64,000 nt of DNA from Mucilaginibacter oryzae (GCF_003148845.1 NZ_QGHA01000010.1:1-64000), one strand, 5' to 3'. Shown: positions 1 through 9,537, counted from the first letter of the stretch. The notes: generated by a model from the sequence alone, not told the origin. Numbers and translations are program-made.

Positions 1-236
1 CATTTCCGCCGTCTTAAATGCAGGAAACATGCTTTGCCCCGAAGCGGAAAATCGCGTAATGTAACCTGATCAACAAATCCTTTGGATTCCAGTTTGTGAC
101 CCTCATACTCACCCGGGGGACGGTTTCGCTGGTCAAGATATAAATGATAGCCATCAGTTTGTTGCTCGATACGGATAAGTTCGAATTGTTCTACAAGATT
201 TGAGGGTAGCAGCAGTTTTAATAGTTCGGTTTCCAA
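1..236 (-). CDS. ISAon1-like transposase, N-terminal part (partial)
   Basis: Incomplete at the window edge; 78 codons are visible. The reading frame has an upstream in-frame TAA and its first plausible start is a TTG at 236-234, giving a protein that begins METELLKLLLPSNLVEQFEL. It continues with a YHLYLDQRNRPPGEYEGHK-like stretch and ends in a basic DFPLRGKACFLHLRRRK segment. From memory this pattern (short hydrophobic start, then a basic segment just before the zinc-binding region) matches the N-terminal protein of ISAon1-type transposons of Bacteroidota. The DDE catalytic part would lie outside the window. An ATG frame over 154-369 also exists but its protein looks like nothing known, so I prefer the TTG frame. 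Confidence 0.6.
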   Translation of the reverse strand, partial: METELLKLLLPSNLVEQFELIRIEQQTDGYHLYLDQRNRPPGEYEGHKLESKGFVDQVTLRDFPLRGKACFLHLRRRK

Positions 237-276
237 GATTATCTTTTAAGCTAACTAAACTATCAAAATATCTACA

Positions 277-363
277 GCCCCCCAACTTTTTTGCTTGATC
301 CACGTTTTGGATACCAAAGTGAGTACCAAAGTAAGATGGATCAAGCAGAACAGTTGGGGGGGC
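277..363. repeat. Long inverted repeat at the end of the ISAon1-like element
   Basis: Two arms of 26 and 27 bp (277-302 and 337-363) pair with about 24 matches; both contain a C/G run, AACT and GCTTGATCCA. The 34-base loop carries two copies of ACCAAAGT (313-320 and 325-332). It lies between the transposase start and the stop codon of the protease gene, so it is probably the terminal or subterminal structure of the insertion sequence. The exact element end cannot be fixed without the other terminus. Confidence 0.6.
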
Positions 364-368
364 ATACA

Positions 369-3233
369 TTATTTTTTTTCAGGCATCAATATCAGCTTAA
401 TGAGGTTTTTGCCGCTTAAGTATTTGTTGGCTGCATCCTTAGTGCTTTGAACGGTTATTTGTTCGAGGTTGCTTACATGGCTCAAAATCTGATCAGGGTT
501 TTCACCGTTCTGCGCCGATGCCGCCAGGTACCCCGCCCAAAAAGCGTTTTGCTTTAATTGCTGCTGGGTGCTCCGGGCTTCTTCCGCCACAAATTTCTGG
601 ATATCGGCAGGTAGGGCCCCGTTTTGTTTGATCTTACCAATCTCTTCCATGGTGGCGGCTATCAGCTTATCCACATTTTCGGGTGCGCAACCAAACGATA
701 TAGTAAAAGTATAACGCGCGCCCGGAATTTTATGGTAATTGGCCCTTACCCCCGGCGCATAAACACCGCTTTCCTGTTCGCGCAGGCGCTCAATCAATTT
801 AATGTTCAGCACCTCTTCAAGGGCGTCTATCTGGATATTGTTGGCTTCGTTAAAATCATAATCACCGCTAAATATAATCTGCACGGTGCTTTTATCGCCA
901 ACGCCCTTATTTACCGTTTTGGTAATTACACCCGGCGGCGGCTGTATGTTAAGGTTTTTATAAGTTTCCTTGCTATTGGTTGCAGGTAAACCGCCTAAAT
1001 AATGCTCAATATAAGGTTTGATGGCATCTACGGTAAAGTTACCCACAAAAGTGAAAGTGAAACCGCTGGCATCACCAAAGCGTTTTTTATAAAAGCTGTA
1101 AGCCTTATCAAGCGATGCCGCGTTTAACCTTGGTAGGGTAGTAACCATCCCACGGAAATTATAGTTACTTAACACGGCCGATACGGTATCCTGGTAAACA
1201 CTGGCCGGGTCAAGGCCGCGGTTGCTCAATACGGCCCGGGTTTGCTCCATGTTGGCATCCCAGATATCCTGGTCTTTTCTTGGCTGTGTAAAATACAGGT
1301 AAACCAGCTGCATGGCTGTTTCAAAATCGGCCGGGGATGTGTTGCCGGATACACCCTGAGTGGTTTCGCTGATATAAGTTGAGATGTTGACATTTTTACC
1401 TGCCAGTTTTTTATCAAGCATGCCCTGGTTAAACTGTGCTACGCCGCTGCCCATAATAATAGGCGCAGCAAGGTTGGCCGATGTAAATTCATCATCACTT
1501 GCAAGCGAGGTGCCGCCAAACGCGTATCCGTTTATCAGGATCTGGTCGTTGCGGTAATCGGTAGGCTTTAAAATAGCTTTGATGCCGTTGGCTAAGGTAA
1601 GGGTGGTAGTGCCCAGGTTTTCGTCGGTATCCTGTTTAACGGTTTTGCTCCCTTCCGGAATTTGGGCCAGTAACGGATCAGACGATACATTATCTACATA
1701 AGCGGTAACATTCTGACCGCCGGTGGCAATCCAGTTTAGCAGCGTTTTTTCATCGGGCAGGCTGGCCTTATCCTTTTCAGGGCCCTGTAAAATCACCACC
1801 CGGTTCTGGTCGCTTATAAATTTACCGGCCATGGCGTTCATTTCTGCCAGGCTCACTTTATAAATATTGCCGATGTAGTAATTGTATTCAAAATCAATAC
1901 CCGGAATAGCCTCGCCGGTTAAAAAATTAGCCTGGTACTCGCGTACAAAACGGGCAGAAGGTGTTTTATCCTTTTCGCGGTAGGCGTTGCCAATACCAAC
2001 AAGGGCATCCTGCTTGGCGCGCTCCAGTTCGGTAAGGGTGAAGCCAAATTTGCGGGCGCGCTCAGATTCGGCAACCACAGCTTTAACGGCTTTTTCCAGT
2101 TCACCGGGTTTAGCAACTACTAATGAAGTGTAGGCGTCCTGATCGGCAATAAAATTACCGTAGCTGGTGCGCCCGTATAAAAACGGCGGATTTGGCTTTT
2201 GAAGCAACTCGTTTAAACGGGCATTCAGCATTTGGTTAAACAACTGCACCCTCACCTGCTGCATATAATCGGCTGTGGTTTTGGTAACCGTGCCCGGGTG
2301 TTTTACAATGATCTGGGCAAGCGTGTAAGGATATTCAGGGTCGGTAACAATTTTTACAGCAGTACCCGGTGTGGCGGGCACGGTATATTTTGTACGGGGC
2401 TTTTCGGTAGCGGGGTTTTTAAGCGACGAAAAATTTTGTTTGATGAGCGCTTCAACGCGTTTAGGGTCAAAATCGCCTACGGCAATAACGGCCTGCAGAT
2501 CGGGGCGGTACCAGTCCTGGTAAAAAGCTTTAATAGTTTCGGGCTTAAAATTTTTCAGGATCTCCTCTTTACCAATGGGTAAACGGAGCGCGTACCTTGA
2601 GTTATTAAGCAGTATGGGCAGGGTTTGCTGCTGAATGCGTTCCTGCGCGTTTTTACCGCGCAGGCGTTCTTCCTCCAAAACAACACCGCGTTCTTTATCA
2701 ATTTCAGCCGGGTCAAAACTTACATAGCCTGCCCAGTTAGCCAGTATATTAAAGCCTTTTTCAAATACGGCAGCGGTATCAGTTGGTAAGGGCAGCTGGT
2801 ATACGGTTTCGTTAAAAGAGGTGTAGGCATTTAAATCGGCTCCAAATTTTACGCCCGCTTTTTGCAGGTAATCAACCATATGGTTTTTCGGAAAATCGCG
2901 CGTACCGTTAAAGGCCATGTGCTCGGTAAAGTGGGCCAGGCCCTGCTGATCGTCGTTTTCCAGTATCGAGCCTGCTTTATTAACGAGGTATAACTCGGCC
3001 CGGGTTGCCGGTTCGGCATTGGCCCGGATATAATAGGTTAAGCCGTTTGGAAGCTTACCGATAATTACATGCTGATCTACCGGTAAAACATCGCTTTTGG
3101 GCGCTATGCCGGCCGCGGTTCCCGGTTTGTTTTTAGGCGACGGAACAGGTTTCTTTTTGATTTGAGCGAAAGCGCTGCCCGCAGACAGGGTGATAGCCAG
3201 CAAGGCCAGCGGAACGTATTTGTTCAGGTTCAT
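369..3233 (-). CDS. M16 family zinc metallopeptidase (PqqL/pitrilysin-like)
   Basis: A 954-residue secreted protease. Residues 1-23 form a signal peptide ending AFA-Q. The first M16 domain carries the inverted zinc motif HFTEH at residues 101-105, with the third ligand glutamate at E181 in the following ERGVVLEEER stretch, which fits the family spacing HxxEH-x75-E. Two M16 halves make the expected length for the PqqL-type single-chain enzymes common in Bacteroidota periplasm. It is an ATP-independent peptidase that closes over peptides in a clam-shell chamber; the substrate cannot be told from sequence. The insertion sequence lies directly after its stop codon, so its original 3' flank and terminator are probably gone. 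The C-terminus (LILMPEKK) looks natural, so the protein itself seems intact. Confidence 0.93.
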   Translation of the reverse strand: MNLNKYVPLALLAITLSAGSAFAQIKKKPVPSPKNKPGTAAGIAPKSDVLPVDQHVIIGKLPNGLTYYIRANAEPATRAELYLVNKAGSILENDDQQGLAHFTEHMAFNGTRDFPKNHMVDYLQKAGVKFGADLNAYTSFNETVYQLPLPTDTAAVFEKGFNILANWAGYVSFDPAEIDKERGVVLEEERLRGKNAQERIQQQTLPILLNNSRYALRLPIGKEEILKNFKPETIKAFYQDWYRPDLQAVIAVGDFDPKRVEALIKQNFSSLKNPATEKPRTKYTVPATPGTAVKIVTDPEYPYTLAQIIVKHPGTVTKTTADYMQQVRVQLFNQMLNARLNELLQKPNPPFLYGRTSYGNFIADQDAYTSLVVAKPGELEKAVKAVVAESERARKFGFTLTELERAKQDALVGIGNAYREKDKTPSARFVREYQANFLTGEAIPGIDFEYNYYIGNIYKVSLAEMNAMAGKFISDQNRVVILQGPEKDKASLPDEKTLLNWIATGGQNVTAYVDNVSSDPLLAQIPEGSKTVKQDTDENLGTTTLTLANGIKAILKPTDYRNDQILINGYAFGGTSLASDDEFTSANLAAPIIMGSGVAQFNQGMLDKKLAGKNVNISTYISETTQGVSGNTSPADFETAMQLVYLYFTQPRKDQDIWDANMEQTRAVLSNRGLDPASVYQDTVSAVLSNYNFRGMVTTLPRLNAASLDKAYSFYKKRFGDASGFTFTFVGNFTVDAIKPYIEHYLGGLPATNSKETYKNLNIQPPPGVITKTVNKGVGDKSTVQIIFSGDYDFNEANNIQIDALEEVLNIKLIERLREQESGVYAPGVRANYHKIPGARYTFTISFGCAPENVDKLIAATMEEIGKIKQNGALPADIQKFVAEEARSTQQQLKQNAFWAGYLAASAQNGENPDQILSHVSNLEQITVQSTKDAANKYLSGKNLIKLILMPEKK

Positions 3234-3325
3234 TATAAATTTAAAATAATCAGGGTGCTAAAATGCAAAACGAAAATGTTAGTTACAAAGTATAGTTGTG
3301 TAAATTAATGTTTTGCGGACAAGCC

Positions 3326-4441
3326 TTAAATTTTTATAAAAATCTTTTTAATGTAGAACACCCACATCACCAGCCACAAAACGGCCACCGTAAATATAGC
3401 ACTTACCAACGAGGCATTCACCGGCGAAAAATATGGCGCGAACAAAGTTTGATAAATGGAATGGCCGCCAATTTTAATCATGCTCATATAGTGCGGAATA
3501 AACCCGGATAGCACATACGCTGTAATAGCATTGGTGCCGAAAACCACAAAGGGATAAGTGAAGCGTTTGTAACCCTGTACATCAATAAGCCAGTAACTTA
3601 AAGCCAAACCTATAGTTGCCAAACCGCCGGTATAAAGTACGAATGAGCTTGTCCATAAGGCTTTATTGATAGGAAAGAAAAGGTCCCAGATCAACCCCGC
3701 TATAACCGCCAGCACGCCATAGGTAAACATCCAGTTGGTTTTTACCTGGTCGTCACGGTCTTTGCATTTAAGCCAGCTGCCTACCCTGATACCGAACAGG
3801 GCTGTCGCCACAGCAGGAATGGTTCCTAACAAACCTTCCGGATCCCAGGTATGCGATTCGCGCCAGAGATGATCCGGGGTAAACACCAGCCTGTCTATCC
3901 AGGCGCCCATGTTGGTTTCGGGTTCGAGGTTGGCATAGCCTACACCGGGCACCGGTATAAAGGTCATGATAATGAAATAGCCTATCAGTCCCGCTGCAAA
4001 AATCCAGTCGCGTGTTTTTTGCGATGTTTTGAGGTAAAGCACAGTGGCTATAAAATACACCAGCGCAATCCGCGGCAGTACGCCCGGCAGGCGCAGGTGT
4101 GCTAATCCGCCATCAGGGTGAAAAATAAGTTGGGTTACCCAGGGGATGAGCAGCAGAATCACCGTCCTTTTCAGCGCTTTCAGTATCAGTTTGCTATGTG
4201 CAACCGTGGCTTTTTTGCTTTCCATGGCATAAATAACCGAAACGCCAACCATGAACAGGAAAAACGGAAACACCAGGTCGGTAGGGGTACAGCCGTTCCA
4301 TTTGGAATGCTCAAGCGGCGCGTAGATATGTCCCCAATCGCCGGGATCATTTACAAGGATCATCATGGCAATGGTGGCTCCGCGAAATACATCGAGAGAA
4401 AGGAGACGTTTGGGTTTATCGGTGGCGATTATTTCGGGCAT
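3326..4441 (-). CDS. NagX-like / heparan-alpha-glucosaminide acetyltransferase-like membrane protein
   Basis: A polytopic membrane protein of about 371 residues beginning MPEIIATDKPKRLLSLDVFR; an ATG ten codons upstream (4471) is also possible. The opening LSLDVFRGATIAMMILVN, followed by FPFFLFMVGVS, is characteristic of the DUF5009/HGSNAT acyltransferase family. Bacterial members next to N-acetylglucosamine genes are called NagX and are thought to move an acyl group or the sugar across the inner membrane. About ten hydrophobic segments cover the chain. It is immediately downstream of nagB on the same strand, with a terminator-like hairpin in between, which supports a role in amino-sugar uptake or recycling. 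The exact reaction is not established. Confidence 0.85.
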   Translation of the reverse strand: MPEIIATDKPKRLLSLDVFRGATIAMMILVNDPGDWGHIYAPLEHSKWNGCTPTDLVFPFFLFMVGVSVIYAMESKKATVAHSKLILKALKRTVILLLIPWVTQLIFHPDGGLAHLRLPGVLPRIALVYFIATVLYLKTSQKTRDWIFAAGLIGYFIIMTFIPVPGVGYANLEPETNMGAWIDRLVFTPDHLWRESHTWDPEGLLGTIPAVATALFGIRVGSWLKCKDRDDQVKTNWMFTYGVLAVIAGLIWDLFFPINKALWTSSFVLYTGGLATIGLALSYWLIDVQGYKRFTYPFVVFGTNAITAYVLSGFIPHYMSMIKIGGHSIYQTLFAPYFSPVNASLVSAIFTVAVLWLVMWVFYIKKIFIKI

Positions 4442-4618
4442 AAATATTGTTTGGTGGGTATTCAATAGCAATTGTCATTTCAACGAACAGCGCGCCGGTA
4501 AGTGATAGAAAATTTGTCTTTCGCCCACAGGTGCAAATGTCTCCAACACTTTATCGTATGACATTTTCTATAGGGATTGCTTTGTCTTTTCCCGGATCGC
4601 CATGTCTGCACGGCAATA

Positions 4619-4652
4619 AACCCGGCGCCCGTGGAGACACGGGTACCGGGTT
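4619..4652 (-). terminator. Hairpin after nagB
   Basis: Interrupted inverted repeat AACCCGG..CCGT / ACGG..CCGGGTT with loop GGAGAC, just beyond the nagB stop codon. It would end or attenuate transcription before the NagX-like gene. The T-run on the minus strand is weak. Confidence 0.5.
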
Positions 4653-4655
4653 ATA

Positions 4656-6575
4656 CTAAAACATATAGCGTTTAAACGCCTCCATGGCCTCATATTCGGC
4701 TAAGCCAAGGCGGTCGTAACGCTGGGCGGTATCGCGGGTACGGTCTTCCGCACGTACCCAGAACTCCCTTGCATCATCGCCCGGGAATACCGGTCTATCT
4801 TTTTGCGACTGGTGTTTGAAGATGGCGTTACGCTTGCGGATCACCTCCTGAGGCGACAATGGTACCGCCATTTCTATCTCGTAAGTTTCAAACTCGTGCC
4901 ATGCGCCGCGGTACATCCACAGCCAGCAATCATCCACCCATGCTTCCTTACCTTTCAATCTTTCCAGTGCTGCAAGGATAATTTTGAAACATACCAGGTG
5001 AGTACCGTTCGGGTCGGCAAAATCGCCTGCCGCGAAAATCTGGTGCGGTTTTATTTTCTGCAGCAGATCGATGGTTAACTGAACGTCTTCCTCGCCTACC
5101 GAATTCTTTTTGGTTTTGCCGGTTTCATAGAAAGGCAGCGCCATAAAATGGATATGGTCGTCCTGTAAACCGGCATATCTCGCACCCGAGATGGCTTCAG
5201 TTTTCCTGATGAAACCTTTTACATTGCGGATCTCCTGGGTGTCGATCTCATTAGGCTGTTTGGTTGGGAAAAACGCCCGCATATCTTCATATGATTTTTG
5301 AAGATGGGTAGTGTCTTCGCCGATAGATTTGGTAAAATCGATAGCGAACTCCATGTACCTTAATACGTCATCATCCCATACCGCGGTATTACCCGAAGTT
5401 TGGTAGGCTACATGTACGTCATGGCCCTGGTCAACCAGGCGGATAAAGGTACCGCCCATCGAGATCACATCATCATCAGGGTGCGGAGAGAAAATGATAG
5501 AGCGTTTTTTGGCAGGCAATGCCCTTTCCGGTCTTTGCGAATCGTCGGCATCGGGTTTGCCGCCCGGCCAGCCGGTAATAGTATGCTGGATCTGGTTAAA
5601 AATATCGATGTTGATATTGTATACCGGCCCCTGTTCAACAGCCAGCTGCGCCATGCCGTGGGTATTGTAATCTTCTTCTGTTAATTTCAGTACCGGTTTG
5701 TTAATTTCGTTGGCCAGCCAGATCACCGCTTTCTTTTTCAGCTGGTTATCCCAAACGCAGTCTTTCACCAGCCATGGGGTATCAAAACGGGTAAGTTCTG
5801 ATGCGGCATCAACGTCAAGCACAAACTCAACATTATCAGATAGCTGCAGGTAGGTGGCCGGAACCTCGCCCGAAATCTCTCCCTCTACCGCTTTTTTGAT
5901 GATCGGGGCTTTTTTTGCGCTCCAGGCCATCAATATAATTTCCCTGGCTTTGAATATGGTGCCGATACCCATGGTAATGGCTTTGGTGGGCACATTGCTC
6001 TTACCGCCAAAATCCCTCGCGGCATCGCTCCTCGTAAGGTCATCTAAGGTTACTAACCGGGTACCTGAGTTTGGCGCCGAACCCGGCTCGTTAAAACCGA
6101 TGTGGCCCGTACGACCAATCCCCAGGATCTGCAGATCTAAACCGCCAAGTTCCTCTATCTTTCGTTCGTATTCTAAACAAAAAGCCACCACAGCCTCGGT
6201 ATCCAGGATACCGTCGGGTATATGCACATTGCTTTTATCGATGTCAATATGGCCGAACAAGTTATCGTACATGAAGGTCACGTAGCTTTGGGCGGCTGTG
6301 GGCTTCATGGGATAATACTCGTCCAGGTTGAAAGTGATCACGTTTTTAAAGCTCAGGCCTTCTTCTTTGTGCTGGCGCACCAGTTCGCTGTATACCGCTA
6401 TAGGGGTTACGCCGGTGGCCAGGCCCAGTACCGCTTTTTCGCCGCGGGCCTGTTTGGCTTTAATCAGCCTTGCTATCCGGTCGGCTACTGCCACCGAACC
6501 GGCTTTAGCATCGCTGTACACGCTTACCGGTAATTTCTCATACCGTGTCTCTTCCAATAAATTTAATCGTGCCAT
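4656..6575 (-). CDS. nagB: Glucosamine-6-phosphate deaminase fused to a PIG-L/LmbE deacetylase-like domain
   Basis: A 639-residue two-domain protein. Residues 1-270 are NagB, which converts glucosamine-6-phosphate to fructose-6-phosphate and ammonia. LNLDEYYP puts the general-base aspartate at D85, and GRTGHIGFNEP puts H158 and E163 at the ring-opening positions. The Asp141 of E. coli NagB is replaced by T156. Residues about 355-560 are a PIG-L/LmbE fold with zinc motif SPHPDDD (363-369), which in relatives removes N-acetyl groups from amino sugars. This fusion is known in Bacteroidota and could let one chain deacetylate and deaminate, but that coupling is inference. It is transcribed divergently from anmK across 106 bp. 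Confidence 0.93.
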   Translation of the reverse strand: MARLNLLEETRYEKLPVSVYSDAKAGSVAVADRIARLIKAKQARGEKAVLGLATGVTPIAVYSELVRQHKEEGLSFKNVITFNLDEYYPMKPTAAQSYVTFMYDNLFGHIDIDKSNVHIPDGILDTEAVVAFCLEYERKIEELGGLDLQILGIGRTGHIGFNEPGSAPNSGTRLVTLDDLTRSDAARDFGGKSNVPTKAITMGIGTIFKAREIILMAWSAKKAPIIKKAVEGEISGEVPATYLQLSDNVEFVLDVDAASELTRFDTPWLVKDCVWDNQLKKKAVIWLANEINKPVLKLTEEDYNTHGMAQLAVEQGPVYNINIDIFNQIQHTITGWPGGKPDADDSQRPERALPAKKRSIIFSPHPDDDVISMGGTFIRLVDQGHDVHVAYQTSGNTAVWDDDVLRYMEFAIDFTKSIGEDTTHLQKSYEDMRAFFPTKQPNEIDTQEIRNVKGFIRKTEAISGARYAGLQDDHIHFMALPFYETGKTKKNSVGEEDVQLTIDLLQKIKPHQIFAAGDFADPNGTHLVCFKIILAALERLKGKEAWVDDCWLWMYRGAWHEFETYEIEMAVPLSPQEVIRKRNAIFKHQSQKDRPVFPGDDAREFWVRAEDRTRDTAQRYDRLGLAEYEAMEAFKRYMF

Positions 6576-6681
6576 GTAATTGGGAAATGTTTTGAGGTTT
6601 CAAAACAAATATATCAGATATTTACAAAGTGCTGCCATTAAAATCACTTTTAAAAACAGCGCCGGTAAAAACGTTAAGCCT

Positions 6682-7875
6682 ATGCTCCCATTAAATTCCA
6701 ACCTGCAGCAATTGTTCAATATCGCTAAAAAAACTACGAAAACGGGCATAGGATTAATGTCGGGCACATCGTTGGACGGGCTTGACATCGCACTGTGCAG
6801 GTTTACCGGAAACGGACTTAACACGCGGTTTGAATTGCTGAAATTTATAACCATCCCTTACCCGGAGGATATTAAGCATGATGTGCAGCAGATATTTGCC
6901 AAACGCCTGGCCGACCTGGAAAAAGTGACCCTGCTTAACGCCTACATAGGCACTTATCATGCCGAATTGATATTACAGGCTCTTAACCAATGGGGTATAC
7001 CCCCTGCCGAAGTTGATTTTATTGCCAGCCACGGCCAAACTATTTACCATGCGCCCAAACGCTTACATCATCATACAAACTACCCCAACGCCACCCTACA
7101 AATTGGCGATGGCGACCATATCGCCGTAAAAACAGGCATTGTTACCATATCCGATTTCCGGCAGAAACATATAGCTGCAGGCGGCGAGGGAGCGCCTTTA
7201 GCGTTATATGGCGATGTGTTGTTAGGTAACAAAACCGGCGAAAACCGGGTATTGCTCAACATTGGCGGCATTGCCAACTTAACATGGTTACCCGGAGATG
7301 GCGATTTCAGTAGGGTGCTTTGTACCGATATAGGCCCGGGCAACACCCTGATAGATGCCGCCTGCCGCACTTACTTTAATCAAGCTTTTGATGAGGATTC
7401 GTCCATAGCTTTTAGCGGCACGGTTAATAAGCCTTTATTAAACGCCTTGCTTGCCCATCCTTTCTTCGCTGAAAAAGCACCAAAAACCACCGGCCCGGAA
7501 TTATTTAATCTGGCCCTGGTTGCCGAAGCACAAAAAGCATCCGGCACAGAAAACATTGATCCTGCGGATCTGGTAAGTACCTTAAGTGCTTTTACGGCTG
7601 CCTCAATTGCCAGGTTTGTTAATGAAAATATCGATATCAACGATTTGAAGATATTCGCCAGCGGCGGCGGCGCGAGGAATCCATTTGTTGTTGCAAAGTT
7701 AAAAAAGCTATTGCCGGGCGTTAGCATTGAAGATAGCAATACATTGGGTATTGATCCGGATGCGAAGGAGGCTATACTATTCGCTTTGTTAGGGAATGAA
7801 GCATTGAGCGGGCAGCCGGTAAGTATTGGAAATAACCCTGCAGTATTGATGGGGAAGTTTAGTTTTGCGGTGTGA
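6682..7875 (+). CDS. anmK: Anhydro-N-acetylmuramic acid kinase
   Basis: Phosphorylates and opens 1,6-anhydro-N-acetylmuramic acid released from peptidoglycan, giving MurNAc-6-phosphate for recycling in the cytoplasm. The nucleotide-binding opening GLMSGTSLDGLDIALCRF, the SHGQTIYHAP stretch and DFRQKHIAAGGEGAPL are clear AnmK landmarks. I place the start at ATG 6682 (MLPLNSNLQQLF), 24 codons before that motif; an ATG at 6580 would add an unlikely 34-residue basic leader. Length is then 397 residues, near the family norm. Divergent from nagB, so wall recycling and glucosamine-6-phosphate breakdown may share a control region. Confidence 0.93.
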   Translation: MLPLNSNLQQLFNIAKKTTKTGIGLMSGTSLDGLDIALCRFTGNGLNTRFELLKFITIPYPEDIKHDVQQIFAKRLADLEKVTLLNAYIGTYHAELILQALNQWGIPPAEVDFIASHGQTIYHAPKRLHHHTNYPNATLQIGDGDHIAVKTGIVTISDFRQKHIAAGGEGAPLALYGDVLLGNKTGENRVLLNIGGIANLTWLPGDGDFSRVLCTDIGPGNTLIDAACRTYFNQAFDEDSSIAFSGTVNKPLLNALLAHPFFAEKAPKTTGPELFNLALVAEAQKASGTENIDPADLVSTLSAFTAASIARFVNENIDINDLKIFASGGGARNPFVVAKLKKLLPGVSIEDSNTLGIDPDAKEAILFALLGNEALSGQPVSIGNNPAVLMGKFSFAV

Positions 7876-7911
7876 AGTATATCAAAACCGTAGAAGTGAG
7901 CGTGTTTTCTT

Positions 7912-9537
7912 TTACTTCTCCGTCAGCACCGTGAACTTGAAATCAAGTGGTTCAAACAGGCGGATCAGCTCATCAATAAAAGCCTGTCCCCATTTTACAT
8001 ACATCAAACCGAAGTTTTCTGAACGCTCCTGTAAGCTGTCTTTAGGGAATAATTCGGCTTTTACCGTGATCAGTTGTTCAAGGCGCACACTGTAGTTCCT
8101 CTTTTCGGCTTTAACCAGTTTCTTTTCCAGGTTATCCATCGCTTTTTTAAGCCTCACCTGTACCGCTGTGGCAGATGGAGAAAGTGTTGGATCTATTTTA
8201 TAGGCGCGAAGCTTTATTTTCTCGAACAGGCTTTCCATTTCGCGCCACTCTTCGGCAATGCTCAGGTTGTGTGCGCTGTGTTTTTTAATCCAGTAGGTTT
8301 GCAGGGCGTCGCTCTGTTTAAATAGCGAAACAGCATCCAGGTCCATACGGGCTATTTTGGCGGCCTGTTCTTTTTTGATAACCAAAGCCGAGTTGCGGAG
8401 AACCAGAACAGGAAAATCAATTTGATAATAATCGAAATTTGATTTCAGTTCCAACCAGTAAACTACCTCGGCGCCGCCGCCTATGTAGGCGATGTTGGGG
8501 AGTATACACTCCTGGTATAGCGGCCGCATTACCACGTTGGGGCTAAAACGCTCGGGATATTCGGCAATTTCCTGTTTCAGTCCCGCTTCCGTAAATCTGA
8601 TCTCCGTATTTAAAACATGATAGCTGTCGTTTTCAAAAACGATGCGCTCACGCAGCTGATCTTTCAGGTAAAAAAAATTGATTTCGCGAGGGTTTACCTG
8701 GATATGCACCCCAAGCTCGTGCAGCTTGTGGTTGGTTGCGGTGATATTTTTAAAACTATGCTGACCAATGATGTCCTGCTCAATGATTGGCGCGAACTCT
8801 TTTTTAAACTCGTGGTCATCCGCGTCGATAATCACTAAACCATATCTGCCGAACAGGGCGTTAACGAGGTAACGGGTAGCATCGGCCAGTTTATCAAATT
8901 TGGTGTAGGCAGTTTCAACAATTTCGGCCAGCTCGGTAGCGTGCCCTTCCATACCCAACACGCCTTTGTACTGGTTAAGCGCCTGGCGCATGCTTACCGG
9001 GTCGATCCGGCCGGTAGCGCCCGAGGCCTCGTACCACCAATGTACTTTTTTACCGCCGATGTTGGTATAGTTGATCTCGGCAAAGTCATGATCTTCGCTG
9101 GCCATCCAGTAAACGGGCACAAAGTTTTTATCGGGATGGGCGGTTTTTAATTGCTGCGCCAGCTTAATGGCGGTGGCTATTTTGTAAAGGAAATACAACG
9201 GCCCCGCGAAAATATTTAACTGATGACCGGTTGTAATGGTATATGTATTATCTTGTTTTAAAAGCGAAATATTTTCTCCTACCCTCTCTAAAGCATCACT
9301 TTCGGACTTCCGGACTTTCGGACTTCCGGACTCCAGGCACTCGTACTGCTTCGTTAAAACACGCACCAATACTTCACGATCTGCAACAACTTTTTTAGTT
9401 TTTAAAAACTCAGCGAAGCCGGCCATGTCCGGGCGGTAGCCATAAAAAGGCTGCAGTTCGGGTTTGTTGTCGATATAATCGGCAATGGTGCTGGAGAAAA
9501 AACCGGTGTCTTTATAACTTATACAGGAAGCGTCCAT
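7912..9537 (-). CDS. bshC: Putative cysteine ligase of bacillithiol synthesis, BshC
   Basis: A 541-residue protein of the BshC family, which is proposed to add cysteine to glucosaminyl-malate as the last step of bacillithiol synthesis. Recognisable stretches include TITTGHQLNIFAGPLYFLYKI (about residues 100-120), VYWMASEDHDFAEI, and PLYQECILPNIAYIGGGAEV. The C-terminal part is rich in charged helices that form the family coiled coil. Residues about 69-80 (SGSPKVRKSES) are encoded by two exact 16-bp repeat units and appear as extra residues compared with other BshC proteins as I remember them. No other bacillithiol gene (bshA, bshB) is in the window. Confidence 0.93.
   Translation of the reverse strand: MDASCISYKDTGFFSSTIADYIDNKPELQPFYGYRPDMAGFAEFLKTKKVVADREVLVRVLTKQYECLESGSPKVRKSESDALERVGENISLLKQDNTYTITTGHQLNIFAGPLYFLYKIATAIKLAQQLKTAHPDKNFVPVYWMASEDHDFAEINYTNIGGKKVHWWYEASGATGRIDPVSMRQALNQYKGVLGMEGHATELAEIVETAYTKFDKLADATRYLVNALFGRYGLVIIDADDHEFKKEFAPIIEQDIIGQHSFKNITATNHKLHELGVHIQVNPREINFFYLKDQLRERIVFENDSYHVLNTEIRFTEAGLKQEIAEYPERFSPNVVMRPLYQECILPNIAYIGGGAEVVYWLELKSNFDYYQIDFPVLVLRNSALVIKKEQAAKIARMDLDAVSLFKQSDALQTYWIKKHSAHNLSIAEEWREMESLFEKIKLRAYKIDPTLSPSATAVQVRLKKAMDNLEKKLVKAEKRNYSVRLEQLITVKAELFPKDSLQERSENFGLMYVKWGQAFIDELIRLFEPLDFKFTVLTEK
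9298..9332. repeat. 16-bp tandem repeat inside bshC
   Basis: Two perfect copies of ACTTTCGGACTTCCGG (9298-9313 and 9314-9329) plus ACT. Each unit is itself built from two near-identical 8-mers. It lies in frame in bshC and encodes a Ser/Lys-rich loop. Confidence 0.95.

Noticed and set aside
4447-4655. Short plus-strand frame and a TTGTCATTTCAACGAA word between the NagX-like gene and nagB
   Set aside because: Protein is unlike anything known; the word resembles a common dispersed repeat but too degenerate to claim.
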